A stretch of 48,396 nt of DNA. Origin: an uncultured Gammaproteobacteria bacterium. GTDB lineage: Bacteria; Pseudomonadota; Gammaproteobacteria; Pseudomonadales; UBA5518. The notes under the pieces were generated by a model. The model searched no databases. It worked only from the letters and a program-made list of their open reading frames with translations, and was not told where the DNA came from. Both the position numbers and the translations under genes were made by a program. Location: positions 1-48,396 of the forward strand of contig CAIYPF010000020.1 of NCBI GenBank assembly GCA_903928015.1, in the 5' to 3' direction. Positions 6,647 to 15,997 of the stretch are shown piece by piece (position 1 is the first letter of the stretch; every line of letters starts with the position of its first letter).

Positions 6647-9067
6647 TCACTGGTTGAACCAGCGCTCCCACCAGCTTTCCTGTTTCTCGCGCTGCCCGGG
6701 AGCCTGCGGCGGTGTGGCAGGCCTTTGCGCGGGTGGGGTCGGCGCACTCCGCGGCTGCGACTCCCAGGGCCAGCGGATGCCACCACCACTGCCGCCGCAG
6801 GAAGACTGGTAGCTCGGCACCGTGTCGGGCAGGAAGGGCATCAGGTGCGCGCCCGGGCAGCCCTCGGCACTCAATCCCCCGCTGGTCTCGTCGATCCACG
6901 TTTCCACCACGCCCTCAGGCGGACGCGGTTTGAGGGGTACGCGACTCGTCTCGGCCATGAGACGGGACCACACGCGCAGTGCTCCCGTAGCACCCGTAAG
7001 CCCGGTCACGCCGTTGTCGTCGCGACCGATCCAGACCACCGCCAGCAGGTCGCCCGCGTAACCCGCGAACCAGGAATCGCGCATATCGTCGGTGGTGCCG
7101 GTCTTGCCGGCCACCGTGAGCCATCCGGGCAGGCGGCGGTAGGCACTGGCTGCGGTGCCCTCGCGCACCACCTCACGCAGCGCGTACTCCAGTACGTAGA
7201 CCGCCGCGGCATCGAGTTTCTGCTCGACCTTCACCGGATAGCGCGAGAGCGGAGAGCCGCCTGCATCGCTCACCTCACGGATCGCACTGAGCGGCGTGCC
7301 GAAACCGCCCGAGGCAATGGTCTGGTACATGCCCGCCACCTCGATGGGCGTGAGGTCCACAGCCCCCAGTGAAACCGAGGGCAGCGGCGCGATCTCGCGA
7401 TCCACGCCAAGGCGGTGGATGGTATCGACGACGCGCGGCAGGCCGATCTCCAGACCAAGGCGCGCAGTCGACTGGTTGTAGCTCTCGGCGAGCGCCCAGT
7501 GCAGCCGCACCATGCCGTGGTCTTTCTTGTCGAAATTGCGCGGGCTCCACACGCGGCCGTCACTTCCCTTGTAGTGGACCGGACTGTCGTCCAGCGGACT
7601 CAGCAAGGAGTAACGGCCACCTGCGAGGGCCGTGAGATAGACCGCAGGCTTCATCAGCGAGCCCACCGGGCGCATCGCGTCCAGCACGCGGTTGAAACCG
7701 GCGATGCGTGAATGGCGCCCGCCCACCATCGCCAACACCTCACCGCTGCCGACGCGGGTCACGATGACGGCGCCCTCTAGCCCGGGGATCTGACGCTTGC
7801 GGGCCGCAGCCTCTTTTTCGATCTCGGCGAGCGAATCCTGCAGCGCACGTTCGGCGGCACGCTGCACGGCGGGATCGAGCCCCGTGAAGATGCGCAGCCC
7901 CTCGGAGCTGAGATCCTCGTCGCTGTAACTCTCTTTCAGCTGGCGGCGGACCAGGTCGAGGTACGCGGGGTAGAAGCGCGAGCGGTTGTCGTCACGGTCG
8001 CCCATGCCGAGCGGGCGCTGCTTGAGCCGCTCGGCAAGCTCGGGCTTGATCACCTGCTGCTCGGCCAGTTCGTCCAGCACGAGATTGCGCCGCGCGAGCG
8101 AGCGCTCGGGATGGCGCCAAGGGTCGTAGTAGGAAGGGCCCCGCACCAGGGTGATCAGCAGGGCGATCTGCTGAGGCTCGAGTTCGTTCAGCGGGCGGTT
8201 GAAGTAGTAGTGGCTTGCCAGCCCGAAGCCGTGGATCGCGCGGTGACCGTCCTGCCCGAGGTAGATCTCGTTCAGGTAGGCCTCGAGGATCTCTTCCTTG
8301 GAGAAGCGCATTTCCATCGACACGGCCATCACGGCCTCGAGGAGCTTGCGTCCCAGCGTGCGCTCGCGCGTGAGGAAATAGTTCTTTATCAGCTGCTGCG
8401 TGAGCGTGCTGCCGCCCTGCTCCATGGAGCCGCTCTTCACGTTCACCCACATGGCGCGGAGGATGCCGCGGAAGGAAATGCCATGGTGGGTGGCGAAGTC
8501 CTTGTCCTCGACCGCCATGAGCGCGGTGATCAGCAGCGGTGGCACCTCCCGGGCGCGCACCAGGATGCGATCCTCGTTGTGCGCCGGGTAAATGCCGCCT
8601 ATATGCACGGGGTCGAGACGGGCGATGGGCACCTCGGCCCCGGCGTCGTCCGTGAGCCCCGCAATGCTTGCGCCCTCGAAGCGCACCGTGAGCCGTCGCT
8701 CGGGCTCCACGCCATCCCAGAAGCGGAAGCCGCGCGAACCGACGCGAACCCATCCTTCGCCATTGCTGTAGGCACCGGTACGCGGCTCCGCCCCGCCCGG
8801 GCGATAACCGAGAGCATCGAGTTCACCGATCAGATCGCGCTGCGTGATGGCCGCACCGGCATAGAGCTCCATCGGGCGCCCGTAGACCACAGCGGGCACC
8901 GCCCACTTCTTGCCCGAGAACTCGCGCTGGATGAAGGCATCCACGTAGAGCAGCAGAATCGCCAGCGGCACGGCGAGCGCCAGTGCCGCGCGCAGCAGGA
9001 TGCGGAGCCAGCGCCGGGGAGGCGGGGCTGCAGGCTTGCGGGCGGGGCGACGAGGGGGCGGGGGCAT
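6647..9067 (-). CDS. mrcB: Penicillin-binding protein 1B (bifunctional transglycosylase/transpeptidase)
   Basis: An 806-residue class A PBP that polymerises and cross-links peptidoglycan at the inner membrane. In order: a basic Pro-rich cytoplasmic tail, one membrane helix (about 20-41), a UB2H-like region (about 50-150), a GT51 domain with catalytic Glu187 in EDKDFATHHG and the EQGGSTLTQQLIKN motif, and a transpeptidase domain with Ser470-x-x-Lys473 (GSLMK), SYN and Lys655-Thr-Gly. The C-terminal tail is Pro/Gln-rich with GGSGGG. The ATG at 9067 (MPPPPRR) resembles other PBP1b starts; an upstream ATG at 9115 is possible and neither has a clear ribosome site. It is followed by the LpoP-like gene, so synthase and activator appear co-transcribed. 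Confidence 0.95.
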   Translation of the reverse strand: MPPPPRRPARKPAAPPPRRWLRILLRAALALAVPLAILLLYVDAFIQREFSGKKWAVPAVVYGRPMELYAGAAITQRDLIGELDALGYRPGGAEPRTGAYSNGEGWVRVGSRGFRFWDGVEPERRLTVRFEGASIAGLTDDAGAEVPIARLDPVHIGGIYPAHNEDRILVRAREVPPLLITALMAVEDKDFATHHGISFRGILRAMWVNVKSGSMEQGGSTLTQQLIKNYFLTRERTLGRKLLEAVMAVSMEMRFSKEEILEAYLNEIYLGQDGHRAIHGFGLASHYYFNRPLNELEPQQIALLITLVRGPSYYDPWRHPERSLARRNLVLDELAEQQVIKPELAERLKQRPLGMGDRDDNRSRFYPAYLDLVRRQLKESYSDEDLSSEGLRIFTGLDPAVQRAAERALQDSLAEIEKEAAARKRQIPGLEGAVIVTRVGSGEVLAMVGGRHSRIAGFNRVLDAMRPVGSLMKPAVYLTALAGGRYSLLSPLDDSPVHYKGSDGRVWSPRNFDKKDHGMVRLHWALAESYNQSTARLGLEIGLPRVVDTIHRLGVDREIAPLPSVSLGAVDLTPIEVAGMYQTIASGGFGTPLSAIREVSDAGGSPLSRYPVKVEQKLDAAAVYVLEYALREVVREGTAASAYRRLPGWLTVAGKTGTTDDMRDSWFAGYAGDLLAVVWIGRDDNGVTGLTGATGALRVWSRLMAETSRVPLKPRPPEGVVETWIDETSGGLSAEGCPGAHLMPFLPDTVPSYQSSCGGSGGGIRWPWESQPRSAPTPPAQRPATPPQAPGQREKQESWWERWFNQ

Positions 9068-9122
9068 GGCGGCGAAGTGTAGAAGATGCCCCGGCCGCAC
9101 CGCAGCAGGAAGCATTTGGCAA

Positions 9123-9152
9123 TTGAGCGGGATCGCGCGCTCAAACGATAAT
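9123..9152 (+). promoter_or_regulatory. Candidate sigma-70 promoter of the PfkB kinase gene, with inverted repeat
   Basis: TTGAGC (9123-9128) and GATAAT (9147-9152) are separated by 18 bp and lie 35 bp upstream of the kinase start. The inverted repeat TTGAGCG-N8-CGCTCAA (9123-9144) covers the -35 box and most of the spacer, where a repressor could bind. Confidence 0.45.
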
Positions 9153-9187
9153 CCGCCCGCACTTCAGGATCAGGGAATACAGCCACG

Positions 9188-10195
9188 ATGAGCAGTTACG
9201 ACGTCTACGGCATGGGAGCAGCACTGGTCGACACCGAGATCGAGGTCGACGACGGCTTCCTCGCGAACGCCGCCATCGACAAGGGCGTGATGACCCTGGT
9301 GGACGAGGAGCGCCAGCACACGCTGCTCGGCATGCTGGAGCAGCACCTCGTGCATGCCCGGCGCGCGAGCGGCGGCTCGGCCGCCAATTCCGTGATCGCG
9401 ACGCGGCTCTTCGGTGGCAGCGCTTTTTATTCGTGCAAGGTGGCCGATGACGAGAACGGCCGGTTCTACCTTTCCGACATGGATCGTGCCGGGGTGCGCA
9501 CCAACCGCCTTGCCGCTGGCGTCTCGGGTGTCACGGGCAAATGCCTCGTGATGATCACGCCTGACGCGGAACGCACCATGAACACCTTCCTGGGCGCGAG
9601 TTCCACGCTTTCGGCCGGGGATCTGGACCCGGCGGCCCTCGCCGACTCGCGATTCCTGTACGTCGAGGGCTACCTCGTCACCTCGCCCAGCGCACGCGCC
9701 GCGGCAGTGCGGGCGCGGGAACTCGCCGAGGCAGCGGGCGTAAAGACGGCGCTCAGTTTTTCAGACCCCGGCATCGTGGCGCATTTCCGCGAGGGTCTGC
9801 TCGAGATGCTGGGCAACGGCGTGGACCTGGTGTTCTGCAACGGCGCCGAGGCGCTGGAGTGGAGCGGCGCGAGCAGCATCGAGGAAGCATCCGAGGCGCT
9901 GCGGAGCATCGCCCGCAGCTTCGCGATCACACTGGGAGCGGAGGGCGCCCTGGTCTTCGATGGGCGGCAGTACCACCGCATCGCCCCGCATCCCGTGCGG
10001 GCCATCGACACCAACGGCGCGGGCGATATGTTCGCGGGGGCATATCTGTACGCGATTTCGCGGGGCCACGGCGCAGCCGCTGCGGGTGCGCTCGCCTGCC
10101 GTGCGGCGGCAGAACTGGTAACGCACTACGGGCCGAGGCTGCCCGCCCCCCTGCACGCCCGCATCCGCGAGGAATGGGAGCGCGGCTTCGCCTGA
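9188..10195 (+). CDS. PfkB-family kinase, adenosine kinase-like
   Basis: A 335-residue ribokinase/PfkB-fold kinase. The C-terminal signature DTNGAGDMFAGAYLYA carries the catalytic Asp and the anion hole. The N-terminal substrate part has GGSAANSVIATRLFGG. Gammaproteobacterial proteins of this type are usually annotated as adenosine kinase (ATP + adenosine to AMP + ADP); the sequence alone cannot exclude another nucleoside or sugar. It is divergent from mrcB. Its stop lies four bases from the end of the convergent DUF2333 gene. Confidence 0.88.
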   Translation: MSSYDVYGMGAALVDTEIEVDDGFLANAAIDKGVMTLVDEERQHTLLGMLEQHLVHARRASGGSAANSVIATRLFGGSAFYSCKVADDENGRFYLSDMDRAGVRTNRLAAGVSGVTGKCLVMITPDAERTMNTFLGASSTLSAGDLDPAALADSRFLYVEGYLVTSPSARAAAVRARELAEAAGVKTALSFSDPGIVAHFREGLLEMLGNGVDLVFCNGAEALEWSGASSIEEASEALRSIARSFAITLGAEGALVFDGRQYHRIAPHPVRAIDTNGAGDMFAGAYLYAISRGHGAAAAGALACRAAAELVTHYGPRLPAPLHARIREEWERGFA

Positions 10196-10198
10196 GGC

Positions 10199-11233
10199 TC
10201 AGCCCTGCGCCAGCAGGGCGCGCAGGTCGATAAGCGCGGCATCGGCACGCGAGATGTAAGAGGCCATTACCAGCGAGTGATTGGCCAGCGGGCCGAAGCC
10301 GGTGCCATTGAGCACCACCGGACTCCACATGGGCTCCTGCGTGCCTTCGAGCTCGCGGATGATCTGGCGCAGGCTCACCGTGGCGTTCTTCTTGGCAAGC
10401 ACATCGGCAAAATCCACTTCGGCCGCGCGCAGGAACTGGATGATCGCCCAGGAACTGCCACGCGCCTCGTAGAAGACATCGTCGACCTGCGTCCACGGCG
10501 TCTTCACGTCCATCTCGTCGGGCGAGGGAGTGGACTGCTGTGCGGCGCTGTCGCCGGCGAGGTCGGTGTTCAGGCGGGCACGCCCCACGCTCGCACTCAG
10601 TCGCTGCGAGAGGCTTCCCAGGCGGCTGTCCACCGTTCCCAGCCAGTAGCGCAGGTTGTCAGCGCGAGCATAGAACTGGGCGTCGGGTTTTTGCGGGTCG
10701 GCGAGACGGCGGGAATACGCGCGGAGCTTGCGGACCCCTGCCTCGTACTCGTCCTCGGAGGACGGCAGGATCCAGGAGCTGTTGTCGTAGTTGAATTGCG
10801 GCTCGGCGAGTGCGAGATCCGGGTCTTCCTTGGACTGGGACTGCGAGCGGGAGAGCGTCTCCCGCATGGCCTTGGAGAGATCACGCACCTGCACCAGAAC
10901 GCCGAACTCCCAGGCGGGCATGTTGTCGAGGAACACGCCGGGGGGTGCGATGTCATTGCTGAGATAGCCGCCGGGCTTCTCGAGCAGCGTCTCGACCACC
11001 TTGATAAGGGTGGCGGTCATCACCGTACCGGTGACAACGGAGCGCTCCTGCGCCGCCGCAAAGCTCGCGGCGTTGGCGCGCACGTCGAAGGGCTCCGGGT
11101 CACGCGACCAGTAAATGCCCAGCGCAGAAAGCGCGATTGCGAGCACCGCGAGCGCACTGCCCGCCGTGATGGCGATGACGCCGACCCCGCCGCGCGTCAT
11201 CTCGCGCGCCCTGTTGCTTCCCTGATCGTCCAT
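10199..11233 (-). CDS. DUF2333 family inner-membrane protein
   Basis: A 344-residue protein with one N-terminal membrane helix (GVGVIAITAGSALAVLAIAL) and a large, probably periplasmic, region that includes WEFGVLVQVRDLSKAMRETLSRSQSQS and a helical RYWLGTVDSRLGSLSQRLSASV stretch. This matches the DUF2333 family of gammaproteobacteria, whose function is unknown to me. The ATG at 11233 follows AGGGAAG and starts two bases after the PCuAC stop, so the two are co-translated. The open frame extends upstream to 11275 but that would overlap PCuAC. Confidence 0.85.
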   Translation of the reverse strand: MDDQGSNRAREMTRGGVGVIAITAGSALAVLAIALSALGIYWSRDPEPFDVRANAASFAAAQERSVVTGTVMTATLIKVVETLLEKPGGYLSNDIAPPGVFLDNMPAWEFGVLVQVRDLSKAMRETLSRSQSQSKEDPDLALAEPQFNYDNSSWILPSSEDEYEAGVRKLRAYSRRLADPQKPDAQFYARADNLRYWLGTVDSRLGSLSQRLSASVGRARLNTDLAGDSAAQQSTPSPDEMDVKTPWTQVDDVFYEARGSSWAIIQFLRAAEVDFADVLAKKNATVSLRQIIRELEGTQEPMWSPVVLNGTGFGPLANHSLVMASYISRADAALIDLRALLAQG

Positions 11234-11235
11234 GG

Positions 11236-11667
11236 TCACTTCCCTGCCACACCCTTGACCAGCGCCTCGGCACAAGACCGGACGCCACCCTCGAACTCAA
11301 GACAGAACGGCACCCGCCCGCCCGCGACCGGACGCACGGCAAGCCCCGACACCATCAGGTGATAACCACCGGGCGCCAGCAGCAACGCCGCTCCCGGCGC
11401 AACGGGCAGTGGCCCCGCCGGCCCCATGTGCATCATGCCCTCGTGCATCATGTGGCCGTGGATCGCGGCGCTCGCGGCACCCTCGACGCTGGCTCCCTTC
11501 AGCACGATCTCCGTGCTGCCGGTGTTGCGCAGGCCGAAATAAATGGCGGCCGCCGTCTGGCCGGGCGGTGGCTCGAGGAGCCAGGGAGATTCAATGCGGA
11601 TATCCCCCGCAAAGGCACGCAGGGCCATGACAGAACAGACGAGGAGGAAGGCAATTGAGCGGCGCAT
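11236..11667 (-). CDS. Periplasmic copper chaperone PCu(A)C
   Basis: A 143-residue protein with a signal peptide (MRRSIAFLLVCSVMALRAFA) and the PCuAC copper-binding pattern: the Met/His cluster HGHMMHEGMMHM and, about 25 residues later, GGYHLMVSGL. The family carries Cu(I) in the periplasm, often toward the CuA site of cytochrome c oxidase. The C-terminal part has two extra cysteines (PFCLEF and RSCAEA) that could form a disulfide. I chose the ATG at 11667 because it begins the signal peptide. It is divergent from dsbD, which supplies periplasmic reducing power; reduced cysteines are needed in oxidase assembly, so the pairing makes sense. Confidence 0.88.
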   Translation of the reverse strand: MRRSIAFLLVCSVMALRAFAGDIRIESPWLLEPPPGQTAAAIYFGLRNTGSTEIVLKGASVEGAASAAIHGHMMHEGMMHMGPAGPLPVAPGAALLLAPGGYHLMVSGLAVRPVAGGRVPFCLEFEGGVRSCAEALVKGVAGK

Positions 11668-11780
11668 CGGCGGATTCCCGTAATACTGGAGACACGCGTC
11701 CGCATTCTGCCACAGGCCCTCGCGCGGCCATGCGTGAATTCTGCTCGCGGCACACATCCCGCTCCCCTAGAATCCGGCCC

Positions 11781-13535
11781 ATGCGACACATACTCCTTGC
11801 CCTCTGTCTCTGTCTCTTCACAGTGCCCTCGCATGCGGGCGATGCCCTGACAGGCGCGGGAGGCAACACCGCGCTGCTCTCGGGGACACAGCCCGAATTC
11901 CTCCGCGTCGAGGCGGCCTATCCGCTGGCAGCCACCATCGAAGGCGGCCAACTGCATCTGCAGTGGGACATCACGCCCGGCTATTACCTGTACAAGGTCC
12001 GCATGAGCATTTCGCTCGCGGGTGCCGGGAGCGCGCCGAAGGCCCTCGATGTGGCGCTGCCCGCAGGCGAGCCGCACGAGGACGAGTTCCTCGGCGCCAC
12101 CGAGATTTACCGGGGGCGGCTGGACGTGTCGCTGCCGCTCGCCGCCCCCGTAGCTCACGAGATCCTCGTGAAATCGCAAGGCTGTGCAGATGCCGGCCTG
12201 TGCTACCCGCCGCGCACACAGCGCTTCGCGGTCGACCCCGACAACAGCACCGTCAGCGAACTGCCCGCAGCGGAGGTTGCAGAGGACGAGCCAGGCACCT
12301 CGCCGGCCCCGCCCGTTGCCGCTCCAGGCGGCTCGCTGCTCACCATGGTTCTGTTCGCCGTGCTTGGCGGCATGATCCTGAATCTCATGCCCTGCGTGTT
12401 CCCCGTGCTCTCCCTCAAGGTGCTGGGCATCGCCCAGAAAGGGGGCGACGCGCACGATCGCCTCGAGCACGGACTCGCTTACACCGCAGGCGTGGTGCTC
12501 AGCTTCCTTGCCGTGGCTGCCGTGCTGATAGGACTGCGGCAGGCCGGCGAAGCGATAGGCTGGGGCTTCCACCTGCAGTCGCCCGTGTTCGTGGGTGGGC
12601 TTGCCTATCTCTTCGCCGCGATGGGACTCGGGCTCTCGGGCGTGAGCAATCTGGGCGCGGGCTTGATGGGAGCGGGGGAATCACTGGCGGCGCGGGCCGG
12701 ACACGCGGGCTCTTTCTTCACGGGAGTGCTGGCTGCGGTGGTGGCCAGCCCCTGCTCGGCGCCGTTCATGGGCACAGCGCTCGGCTTCGCGATGACGCAG
12801 CCCCCGGTCGTGGCACTGCTGATCTTCGGCGCGCTGGGTCTGGGGATGGCCCTGCCCTTCCTGCTGCTCGCACTCAGCCCGGCACTGCTGCGACGCCTGC
12901 CAAGGCCCGGCGCCTGGATGGAGGGGTTCAAACAGGTGCTCGCCTTCCCGCTCTACGCCGCAGCGGTGTGGCTGCTGTGGGTGCTCGGCCGCCAGAGCGG
13001 CGTGGACGCGCTTGCTGCGGCCTTGGGTGGCACCGTGCTGATAGCGCTCGCGCTCTGGAGTTGGGAAAACGCGCGCGGCAATGCGCGGGCACTGGCCTGG
13101 CGGGCGGTGACGGCGATCAGCCTTGCAGCCGCGCTCTCGATCCTCGGCTCACCGCTGTTGCGCGCCGGCCCGCAACACCCGGGCGACCTCACAGAAGGCT
13201 GGGAGGCTTTCTCGGCGCAACGGCTCGCGGCGCTGCAGCGCGAGGGCAAACCGGTTTTCGTGAACATCACGGCCGACTGGTGCATCACCTGCCTGGCGAA
13301 CGAGCGCGTGGCACTCGAGACCGACACCGTGCAAGCGGCTTTCCGCCAACACGGCGTGGTGCTGCTGAAGGGGGACTGGACCAATGCCGAGCCCAGGCTT
13401 ACCGCATTCCTTGCCGAGCATGGCCGCAACGGCGTGCCGCTTTACCTCTACTACCCCCCACGTACGGGCGCTCTTCCGGTGGTGCTGCCGCAACTGCTGA
13501 CCCCGGGAGCCGTGCTCGACGCGCTGGCGCTCTGA
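11781..13535 (+). CDS. dsbD: Thiol:disulfide interchange protein DsbD
   Basis: A 584-residue inner-membrane protein that passes electrons from cytosolic thioredoxin to periplasmic disulfide isomerases and cytochrome c maturation. Domains: signal peptide (MRHILLALCLCLFTVPSHAG), an alpha domain with a cysteine pair (GCADAGLCYPP), an eight-helix beta domain with MPCVFPVLSLK and SPCSAPFMG holding the two membrane cysteines, and a thioredoxin-like gamma domain with WCITC (Cys501/Cys504). All six expected cysteines are present. The ATG at 11781 begins the signal peptide; the longer open frame overlaps the divergent copper chaperone. DsbD (DipZ) next to aroQ is also seen in Pseudomonas. Confidence 0.95.
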   Translation: MRHILLALCLCLFTVPSHAGDALTGAGGNTALLSGTQPEFLRVEAAYPLAATIEGGQLHLQWDITPGYYLYKVRMSISLAGAGSAPKALDVALPAGEPHEDEFLGATEIYRGRLDVSLPLAAPVAHEILVKSQGCADAGLCYPPRTQRFAVDPDNSTVSELPAAEVAEDEPGTSPAPPVAAPGGSLLTMVLFAVLGGMILNLMPCVFPVLSLKVLGIAQKGGDAHDRLEHGLAYTAGVVLSFLAVAAVLIGLRQAGEAIGWGFHLQSPVFVGGLAYLFAAMGLGLSGVSNLGAGLMGAGESLAARAGHAGSFFTGVLAAVVASPCSAPFMGTALGFAMTQPPVVALLIFGALGLGMALPFLLLALSPALLRRLPRPGAWMEGFKQVLAFPLYAAAVWLLWVLGRQSGVDALAAALGGTVLIALALWSWENARGNARALAWRAVTAISLAAALSILGSPLLRAGPQHPGDLTEGWEAFSAQRLAALQREGKPVFVNITADWCITCLANERVALETDTVQAAFRQHGVVLLKGDWTNAEPRLTAFLAEHGRNGVPLYLYYPPRTGALPVVLPQLLTPGAVLDALAL

Positions 13536-13551
13536 AAGCAGCCCTGCGCGG

Positions 13552-13602
13552 CGATCTAGGTCGATCTGGGCCTGATCGTTCACGATCTGGCGCGAAATCT
13601 GG
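13552..13602. promoter_or_regulatory. Helically spaced ATCTGG-like direct repeats upstream of aroQ
   Basis: Four copies of an (CG)ATCT(A/G)G element begin at about 13552, 13562, 13583 and 13595, in the 162-bp gap before aroQ. The intervals of 10, 21 and 12 bp place them roughly on one face of the helix. This is a possible protein-binding array for the aroQ-accB-accC transcript. I could not assign a sigma-70 promoter here with confidence. Confidence 0.3.
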
Positions 13603-13697
13603 ATATCCCGAAGGAATTGGGGCATCCTTCTTCCGCCATGCCCCCGGGGGCAATGGCCCCTGAAAACGTGGCACCGAAGCCCCAACGGAAATCTGTG

Positions 13698-14153
13698 ATG
13701 CCCTCGATCCTGGTCTTGCACGGACCCAACCTGAACCTGCTCGGCAGCCGTGAGCCTGCGGTCTATGGCCATGACACGCTCGAGTCGATCAACCAGCGAC
13801 TCGCGGGGCTGGCCGTGGCGGCAGGTCACCATGTGCAAACCCTCCAGAGCAACGCCGAGCACGCGCTGATCGAACGCGTGCATGCCGCCCGCTCCGAAGG
13901 CATCTCTTTCATCATCCTGAATCCGGGCGGCTTCACGCACACCAGCGTTGCCTTGCGGGACGCGCTGCTCGGAGTGGGCATACCGTTCATAGAAGTGCAC
14001 CTCTCGAACGTGCACGCACGCGAGCCCTTCCGCCACCACTCCTATTTTTCCGATGTCGCGGCCGGGGTTATCACCGGTCTCGGCGCACTCGGCTACGAAC
14101 TGGCCATGCGGGCAGCACTCGCCCGCCTCGCCACCCCCCAGAACCCGGCATGA
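13698..14153 (+). CDS. aroQ: 3-Dehydroquinate dehydratase, type II
   Basis: A 151-residue type II dehydroquinase (3-dehydroquinate to 3-dehydroshikimate, shikimate pathway, cytoplasmic dodecamer in the family). [17 protein letters not shown] has the catalytic Tyr, [12 protein letters not shown] and [16 protein letters not shown] follow, and [17 protein letters not shown] carries the second active-site His. The ATG at 13698 gives the standard N-terminus; the open frame runs further upstream without support. It begins the conserved block with accB and accC, and its stop lies 11 bases before the accB start. Confidence 0.97.
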   Translation: MPSILVLHGPNLNLLGSREPAVYGHDTLESINQRLAGLAVAAGHHVQTLQSNAEHALIERVHAARSEGISFIILNPGGFTHTSVALRDALLGVGIPFIEVHLSNVHAREPFRHHSYFSDVAAGVITGLGALGYELAMRAALARLATPQNPA

Positions 14154-14164
14154 CAGGACGCTAC

Positions 14165-14611
14165 ATGGACACCAGAACGATCCAGAAACTGATCCAGCTG
14201 ATAGAAAAATCCAGCGTCACGGAGATCGAAATCCGCGAGGGAGAGGAGTACGTCCGCATCAGCCGCGCGAGCGGCATGACCATGGTCGCCGCGCCGCCCG
14301 TGGCGATGCACGCTCCCGTGGCGGCACCCGTGGCAGCGGCAACCGTCGCCGCCCCCGCAGCGGCGGCCGAGCCCAGCGGCCATCTGGTGCGCTCACCGAT
14401 GGTGGGCACCTTCTACCGCTCGCCGTCGCCCGGTTCGGCGGCCTTCGCGCAGGTCGGGCAGACGGTCAAGGCAGGCGACGTCATCTGCATCGTCGAGGCC
14501 ATGAAAATGATGAACCACATCGAGGCCGACAAGGCGGGCACCATCACCGCCATCCTGGCTGAAGACGGCCAGCCCGTGGAATTCGACCAGCCGCTGGTCA
14601 GCATCGGCTGA
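14165..14611 (+). CDS. accB: Biotin carboxyl carrier protein of acetyl-CoA carboxylase
   Basis: A 148-residue AccB. The N-terminus is [17 protein letters not shown], then an Ala/Val/Pro-rich flexible linker, then a biotinyl domain with the lipoyl-like fold and the biotin-accepting Lys in [18 protein letters not shown] is the typical thumb-containing start of the domain. The ATG at 14165 follows AGGACG and matches other AccB starts; an ATG at 14150 overlapping the aroQ stop (ATGA) would add five residues. It acts with AccC directly downstream in the first step of fatty acid synthesis. Confidence 0.97.
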   Translation: MDTRTIQKLIQLIEKSSVTEIEIREGEEYVRISRASGMTMVAAPPVAMHAPVAAPVAAATVAAPAAAAEPSGHLVRSPMVGTFYRSPSPGSAAFAQVGQTVKAGDVICIVEAMKMMNHIEADKAGTITAILAEDGQPVEFDQPLVSIG

Positions 14612-14638
14612 TCGCGCAAGAACGGCCCCGGAGTTCCC

Positions 14639-15982
14639 ATGTTGTTCGACAAGGTACTGATCGCCAACCGTGGCGAGATCGCGTTGCGCATCCTGCGCGC
14701 CTGTCGCGAACTCGGCATCAAGACCGTGGCGGTGCACTCGCAGGTCGACCGTGACCTCATGCACGTGCGCCTCGCCGACGAATCCGTGTGCATCGGCCCG
14801 AATCCCTCCGGGCAGAGCTATCTGAACGTCCCCTCCATCATCAGCGCAGCCGAGATCACCGACTGCGTGGCGATTCACCCCGGGTACGGCTTTCTCGCCG
14901 AGAACGCGAACTTCGCCGAGCAGGTCGAGAAAAGCGGCTTCGTGTTCATCGGCCCGAGCCCGGATGTGATCCGCCTGATGGGCGACAAGGTCTCGGCCAA
15001 GGCCGCCATGAAGCTCGCCGGCGTGCCCACAGTGCCGGGCTCGGAGGGCGCCATCGGCGATGACAACGAGCAGACGCTGGCCACCGCACGCGCCATCGGC
15101 TATCCCGTGATCATCAAGGCGGCAGCGGGCGGCGGCGGGCGGGGCATGCGCGTGGTCCACAGCGAGGCCGCGCTGCTGAATTCCGTCTTCGTCACCCAAT
15201 CGGAAGCCAAGGCCGCCTTCGGCGACGGCACGGTGTATCTCGAGAAATTCCTCGAGAACCCGCGCCACGTCGAGATCCAGGTGCTTGCCGACGGCCAGGG
15301 CAACGCCGTCCACCTGGGCGACCGGGACTGCTCCCTGCAGCGCCGGCACCAGAAGGTGCTGGAAGAGGCCCCCGCACCCGGAATCCCGGAAGAGGTGCGC
15401 CGTGAGGTGGCCGAGAGTTGCGTGCGCGCCTGCATCGACATCGGTTATCGCGGCGCCGGCACCTTCGAGTTCCTCTACGAGAACGGCCGGTTCTTCTTCA
15501 TCGAAATGAACACACGCGTGCAGGTCGAGCACCCGGTCACGGAAATGATCACGGGATTCGACATCGTCCGCGAGCAGATCCTGGTGGCCAGTGGCCGCCC
15601 GCTGTCGATCAGGCAGGAAGACGTCCGTTTCCGCGGCCACTCATTCGAGGCACGGATCAACGCCGAGGACCCGCGGACCTTCGCCCCCAGCCCCGGCACC
15701 GTGCGGCGCTTCCACGCACCGGGCGGCCCCGGCGTTCGCGTCGACTCGCACCTCTACAGCGGCTACACCGTGCCACCCAACTACGACTCCCTGATCGGCA
15801 AGCTGATCACCTGGGGCGAGGACCGCGAGCGGGCGTTGCTGCGGATGCGCACCGCACTCGACGAGGTCGTGGTCGACGGCATCCGCACCAACATCCCGCT
15901 GCACCAGCAGCTGGTACGCGACGAGGCCTTCATGCGCGGTGGCGTCAGCATCCACTACCTCGAGAAAAAGCTGAAAAGCTGA
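14639..15982 (+). CDS. accC: Biotin carboxylase subunit of acetyl-CoA carboxylase
   Basis: A 447-residue biotin carboxylase that carboxylates biotin on AccB using ATP and bicarbonate. Visible parts: [20 protein letters not shown], an ATP-grasp lid with [12 protein letters not shown], the metal-binding [14 protein letters not shown] motif and a C-terminal [12 protein letters not shown] segment. Length equals the usual ~447-449 residues. It lies 27 bases after accB with a GGAG ribosome site. Confidence 0.98.
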   Translation: MLFDKVLIANRGEIALRILRACRELGIKTVAVHSQVDRDLMHVRLADESVCIGPNPSGQSYLNVPSIISAAEITDCVAIHPGYGFLAENANFAEQVEKSGFVFIGPSPDVIRLMGDKVSAKAAMKLAGVPTVPGSEGAIGDDNEQTLATARAIGYPVIIKAAAGGGGRGMRVVHSEAALLNSVFVTQSEAKAAFGDGTVYLEKFLENPRHVEIQVLADGQGNAVHLGDRDCSLQRRHQKVLEEAPAPGIPEEVRREVAESCVRACIDIGYRGAGTFEFLYENGRFFFIEMNTRVQVEHPVTEMITGFDIVREQILVASGRPLSIRQEDVRFRGHSFEARINAEDPRTFAPSPGTVRRFHAPGGPGVRVDSHLYSGYTVPPNYDSLIGKLITWGEDRERALLRMRTALDEVVVDGIRTNIPLHQQLVRDEAFMRGGVSIHYLEKKLKS

Positions 15983-15997
15983 GGGGAGTCACGCCCC

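Noticed and set aside
14393-15640. 415-residue minus-strand frame across accB/accC
   Set aside because: It is fully antisense to two certain genes and rich in His/Asp/Val, the usual shadow composition in high-GC DNA.
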